Both the position numbers and the translations under genes were made by a program. From positions 1 to 6,104 of the forward strand of contig VBPR01000037.1 of NCBI GenBank assembly GCA_005877345.1: 6,104 nucleotides of DNA, given 5' to 3'. This DNA is from Nitrososphaerota archaeon. Its GTDB lineage: Archaea; Thermoproteota; Nitrososphaeria; Nitrososphaerales; Nitrososphaeraceae. The notes under the pieces were generated by a model that was given only the letters and a program-made list of their open reading frames with translations, made no database searches and had not been told where the DNA came from. This document shows, one piece after another, positions 4,296 to 6,104 of this stretch. Every line of letters begins with the position of its first letter. Within the stretch, counting starts at the first letter, position 1.

Positions 4296-5780
4296 ATGGT
4301 GCTTATTGAAGCCGAGAACGATATTTCATCATTGAATACTCAACTATTGGTAAATTATGTTTTTACGGATGAAGTTTCATCTTTGTCGATATCAGAAATT
4401 ACCCCTGATTTTGATCCTATTATTCGAGAAATCACTGAATCAAGCGAATTTAAAGCCAAGGATGGGACGATAAGTATTGTTCATAACAATGTAGGATCTG
4501 GTATAAAACGGGCATTACTATTAGGAATGGGAGATAAGAAAAATTTAGATCCAGAAAAAACCAGAAATTTAACTGGAAAAGTGGTTAATAAAGCAAAAGA
4601 ATTGGGAATAAGCGAATTTGTATTAATTCCATTCAAAAATATGGATAAAGAGCATCTTTCGGCTATGGTAGAGGGAATTAAACTATCGGATTACTCGTTT
4701 AATAATTATAAGAGAGATGAAGATAGAAATGATCTAAATCAAGTCAGAATCTTAATAAGAAATGATATGAAAAATAGTCAGAAAATAATTCAACGCTCAG
4801 TTGTAGTGTCTGACGCAGTAATATTTACTCGCAACATAAGTAATTTGCCACCAAATGATTGTTCACCCGAAGTCCTTGCTACTCTTTCAAAGAAACTATC
4901 AGAGAATCAAAAGGTCAAGGTAAGAGTCATTGAGAAGGAGGAGATGATATCTTACGGATTTGAAGGTATTTTGGCTGTAGGTAAGGGTAGTGCTAGTTCT
5001 CCAAAACTAATAGTGCTAGAATATTCCGGTTCAACAAAAAATAGGCCAATAGTAATTGTTGGAAAGGCAGTTACCTTTGACACAGGAGGAATCTCTATCA
5101 AACCTCCTGAAAAAATGGAGGAAATGAAATTTGACAAATGTGGAGGATGCAACGTATTGGGAATCATGAAAGCTGTATCTGATCTAGGTCTTGATACTAA
5201 TGTAATTGGCATAATACCGGCAGTAGAAAATATGCCGTCAGGAACCTCATACAGACCTGGCGACATAATCAAGATGTATAACAGAAAAACTGTAGAAGTC
5301 TTAAATACTGATGCAGAAGGAAGAATAATCCTGGGAGATGCACTTTCATTTGCAGTAAAAACTTTTGCTCCCAAAGCTATCATTGACATGGCGACCTTAA
5401 CAGGAGCTGCAATAATTGCACTAGGTACAAATGTAGCGGCACTGGTAGGTAATGATGATGACTTGGTAACGAAAATTCTAGAGTATTCAAACCAAACCGG
5501 TGAAAAGATTTGGCAGCTGCCACTATTTGAAGAATATAAAGAACAGTTGAAAAGTTCAAACGCGGATATGAAAAATATTGGAGGTAGATCTGCAGGAGCT
5601 ATTACTGCTGCAGCATTCTTATCCAACTTTGTTGAGGATACACCTTGGGTGCATTTAGACATTGCAGGCACAGCTTGGACCCAAGAAGGAACTAAGGAAA
5701 AATCATACAATCCTAAAGGAGCTACTGGTTTTGGGATCAGAACAATGGTAAAATATATTTCGAGCGGTAACGCTGGATAA
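4296..5780 (+). CDS. pepA: Leucyl aminopeptidase, peptidase family M17
   Basis: This cytosolic enzyme removes N-terminal residues such as leucine from peptides with a two-metal centre, normally as a hexamer, and recycles amino acids from protein turnover. At 494 residues it is full length. The macro-like N-terminal domain covers about 1-165 and the catalytic domain about 175-490. All catalytic positions fit the family: metal ligands K257, D262, D280, D339 and E341, and catalytic K269 and R343. They lie in GKAVTFDTGGISIKPP (256-271), MKFD (277-280) and the M17 signature NTDAEGR (337-343). An oddity is CGGC (282-285) beside ligand D280, where many homologues have small residues or alanines. The ATG at 4296 is the only start after the in-frame stop at 4272. 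The next gene begins 29 bp downstream, so cotranscription is possible. Confidence 0.97.
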   Translation: MVLIEAENDISSLNTQLLVNYVFTDEVSSLSISEITPDFDPIIREITESSEFKAKDGTISIVHNNVGSGIKRALLLGMGDKKNLDPEKTRNLTGKVVNKAKELGISEFVLIPFKNMDKEHLSAMVEGIKLSDYSFNNYKRDEDRNDLNQVRILIRNDMKNSQKIIQRSVVVSDAVIFTRNISNLPPNDCSPEVLATLSKKLSENQKVKVRVIEKEEMISYGFEGILAVGKGSASSPKLIVLEYSGSTKNRPIVIVGKAVTFDTGGISIKPPEKMEEMKFDKCGGCNVLGIMKAVSDLGLDTNVIGIIPAVENMPSGTSYRPGDIIKMYNRKTVEVLNTDAEGRIILGDALSFAVKTFAPKAIIDMATLTGAAIIALGTNVAALVGNDDDLVTKILEYSNQTGEKIWQLPLFEEYKEQLKSSNADMKNIGGRSAGAITAAAFLSNFVEDTPWVHLDIAGTAWTQEGTKEKSYNPKGATGFGIRTMVKYISSGNAG

Positions 5781-5793
5781 AAATAAGTTTATA
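5777..5793 (+). promoter_or_regulatory. Weak TATA-like stretch before the last gene
   Basis: An AT-rich stretch covers the aminopeptidase stop codon and the bases after it, with TTTATA at 5788-5793. TTTATA lies only about 20 bp upstream of the ATG at 5810, somewhat close for a leaderless start, while ATAAAAATAAG (5777-5787) sits at about 28 bp. The gene may have its own promoter or be read from the aminopeptidase transcript. Confidence 0.25.
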
Positions 5794-5809
5794 GACAGTC
5801 ATTTAACTA

Positions 5810-6104
5810 ATGCTGTTGGTAGCCTTGCCAATTCTTCAAATTAAAGAAATAATTGATTTATTAGGTCTGGATGATATCAAATGTAGAATTGGATCGTTTC
5901 ATTCTGATATACCTCCACGGTATAGGCCGTACTTTGAAAAATGGTTGGCAAACAGAGATGGTTTTATTCTGATGCTGTCTGGAAGCATAGATTATGTTGG
6001 TTCAGAAGACGTTGTAAGGATGGGACCGTTTCACAATATCTATTGTCTCGTTCAAAATCAGTATTTAGTTGAAAAGGATCTTAACCATCAGAATCTGTTG
6101 AATT
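5810..6104 (+). CDS. Hypothetical protein, N-terminal part
   Basis: An open frame runs from the ATG at 5810 to the window edge (98 codons) without a stop. An in-frame TAA at 5804 leaves this ATG as the natural start. The protein begins with a hydrophobic, helical stretch (MLLVALPILQIKEIIDLLGL), too short and charged to be a clear membrane anchor. It continues with a distinctive segment, FHSDIPPRYRPYFEKWLANR, then GFILMLSGSIDYVGSEDVVR and a GPFHNIYCLVQNQYLV strand pattern. The alternating hydrophobic pattern suggests an alpha/beta soluble protein. I recognise no family or active-site motif. It lies 29 bp after the aminopeptidase gene on the same strand, so the two may be cotranscribed, but no functional link is evident. 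The C-terminal part is outside the window. Confidence 0.75.
   Translation, partial: MLLVALPILQIKEIIDLLGLDDIKCRIGSFHSDIPPRYRPYFEKWLANRDGFILMLSGSIDYVGSEDVVRMGPFHNIYCLVQNQYLVEKDLNHQNLLN

Noticed and set aside
4952..5710. Long open frame (252 codons) on the reverse strand
   Set aside because: It lies entirely inside the aminopeptidase gene, whose catalytic motifs are all on the forward strand; the reverse translation is Ser/Pro/Ile-rich without any motif, typical of a shadow frame.

Overview
The window looks like chromosomal DNA of a mesophilic ammonia-oxidising archaeon (Nitrososphaerota/Thaumarchaeota; a low-GC soil-type lineage such as Nitrosocosmicus would fit, but the genus is inference). 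The clearest archaeal marker is a full-length transcription factor B (TFB) with zinc ribbon and two cyclin folds. Other support comes from the GvpD/KaiC-like P-loop protein, an ArnR1-type winged-helix protein, strongly AT-rich DNA, and starts that lack Shine-Dalgarno sequences but often carry a TATA-like element about 23-32 bp upstream, as expected for leaderless or short-leader archaeal transcripts. No rRNA, tRNA, CRISPR array or intact mobile element was seen.

Layout from left to right. Positions 1-112 hold the 5' end of a leftward gene that runs off the window, probably a small helical or winged-helix protein. Positions 113-794 have no intact gene, but are not featureless: they contain an interrupted protein-like reading frame (about 226-545), a 10-bp inverted repeat resembling two facing TATA boxes, an 11-bp hairpin, and a two-block direct repeat. 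This looks like a decayed locus. A rightward TFB gene follows (795-1748), then an 83-residue Cys/His-containing small protein (1882-2133) and a 101-residue winged-helix regulator (2341-2646).

The regulator converges on, and overlaps by 18 bp, a leftward 465-residue tandem RecA/KaiC-fold ATPase resembling the GvpD P-loop family (2629-4026). A 269-bp divergent promoter region separates that ATPase from a rightward M17 leucyl aminopeptidase (4296-5780) in which every catalytic and metal-ligand position can be identified. A further rightward gene of unknown function starts 29 bp after it (5810) and runs off the right edge.

The window is mostly a set of individually promoted genes rather than one operon. 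The most suggestive functional link is the winged-helix gene facing the GvpD-like ATPase: they overlap at their 3' ends, and both upstream regions carry the 10-mer TCTTATTCTA and inverted versions of its core. In haloarchaea GvpD is a regulatory P-loop protein acting with a transcription factor, so a regulator-ATPase module is a reasonable hypothesis, though unproven here. No obviously new multi-gene system is visible. The most unusual items are this module with its motif cluster, and the decayed, repeat-bearing 680-bp region before the TFB gene.
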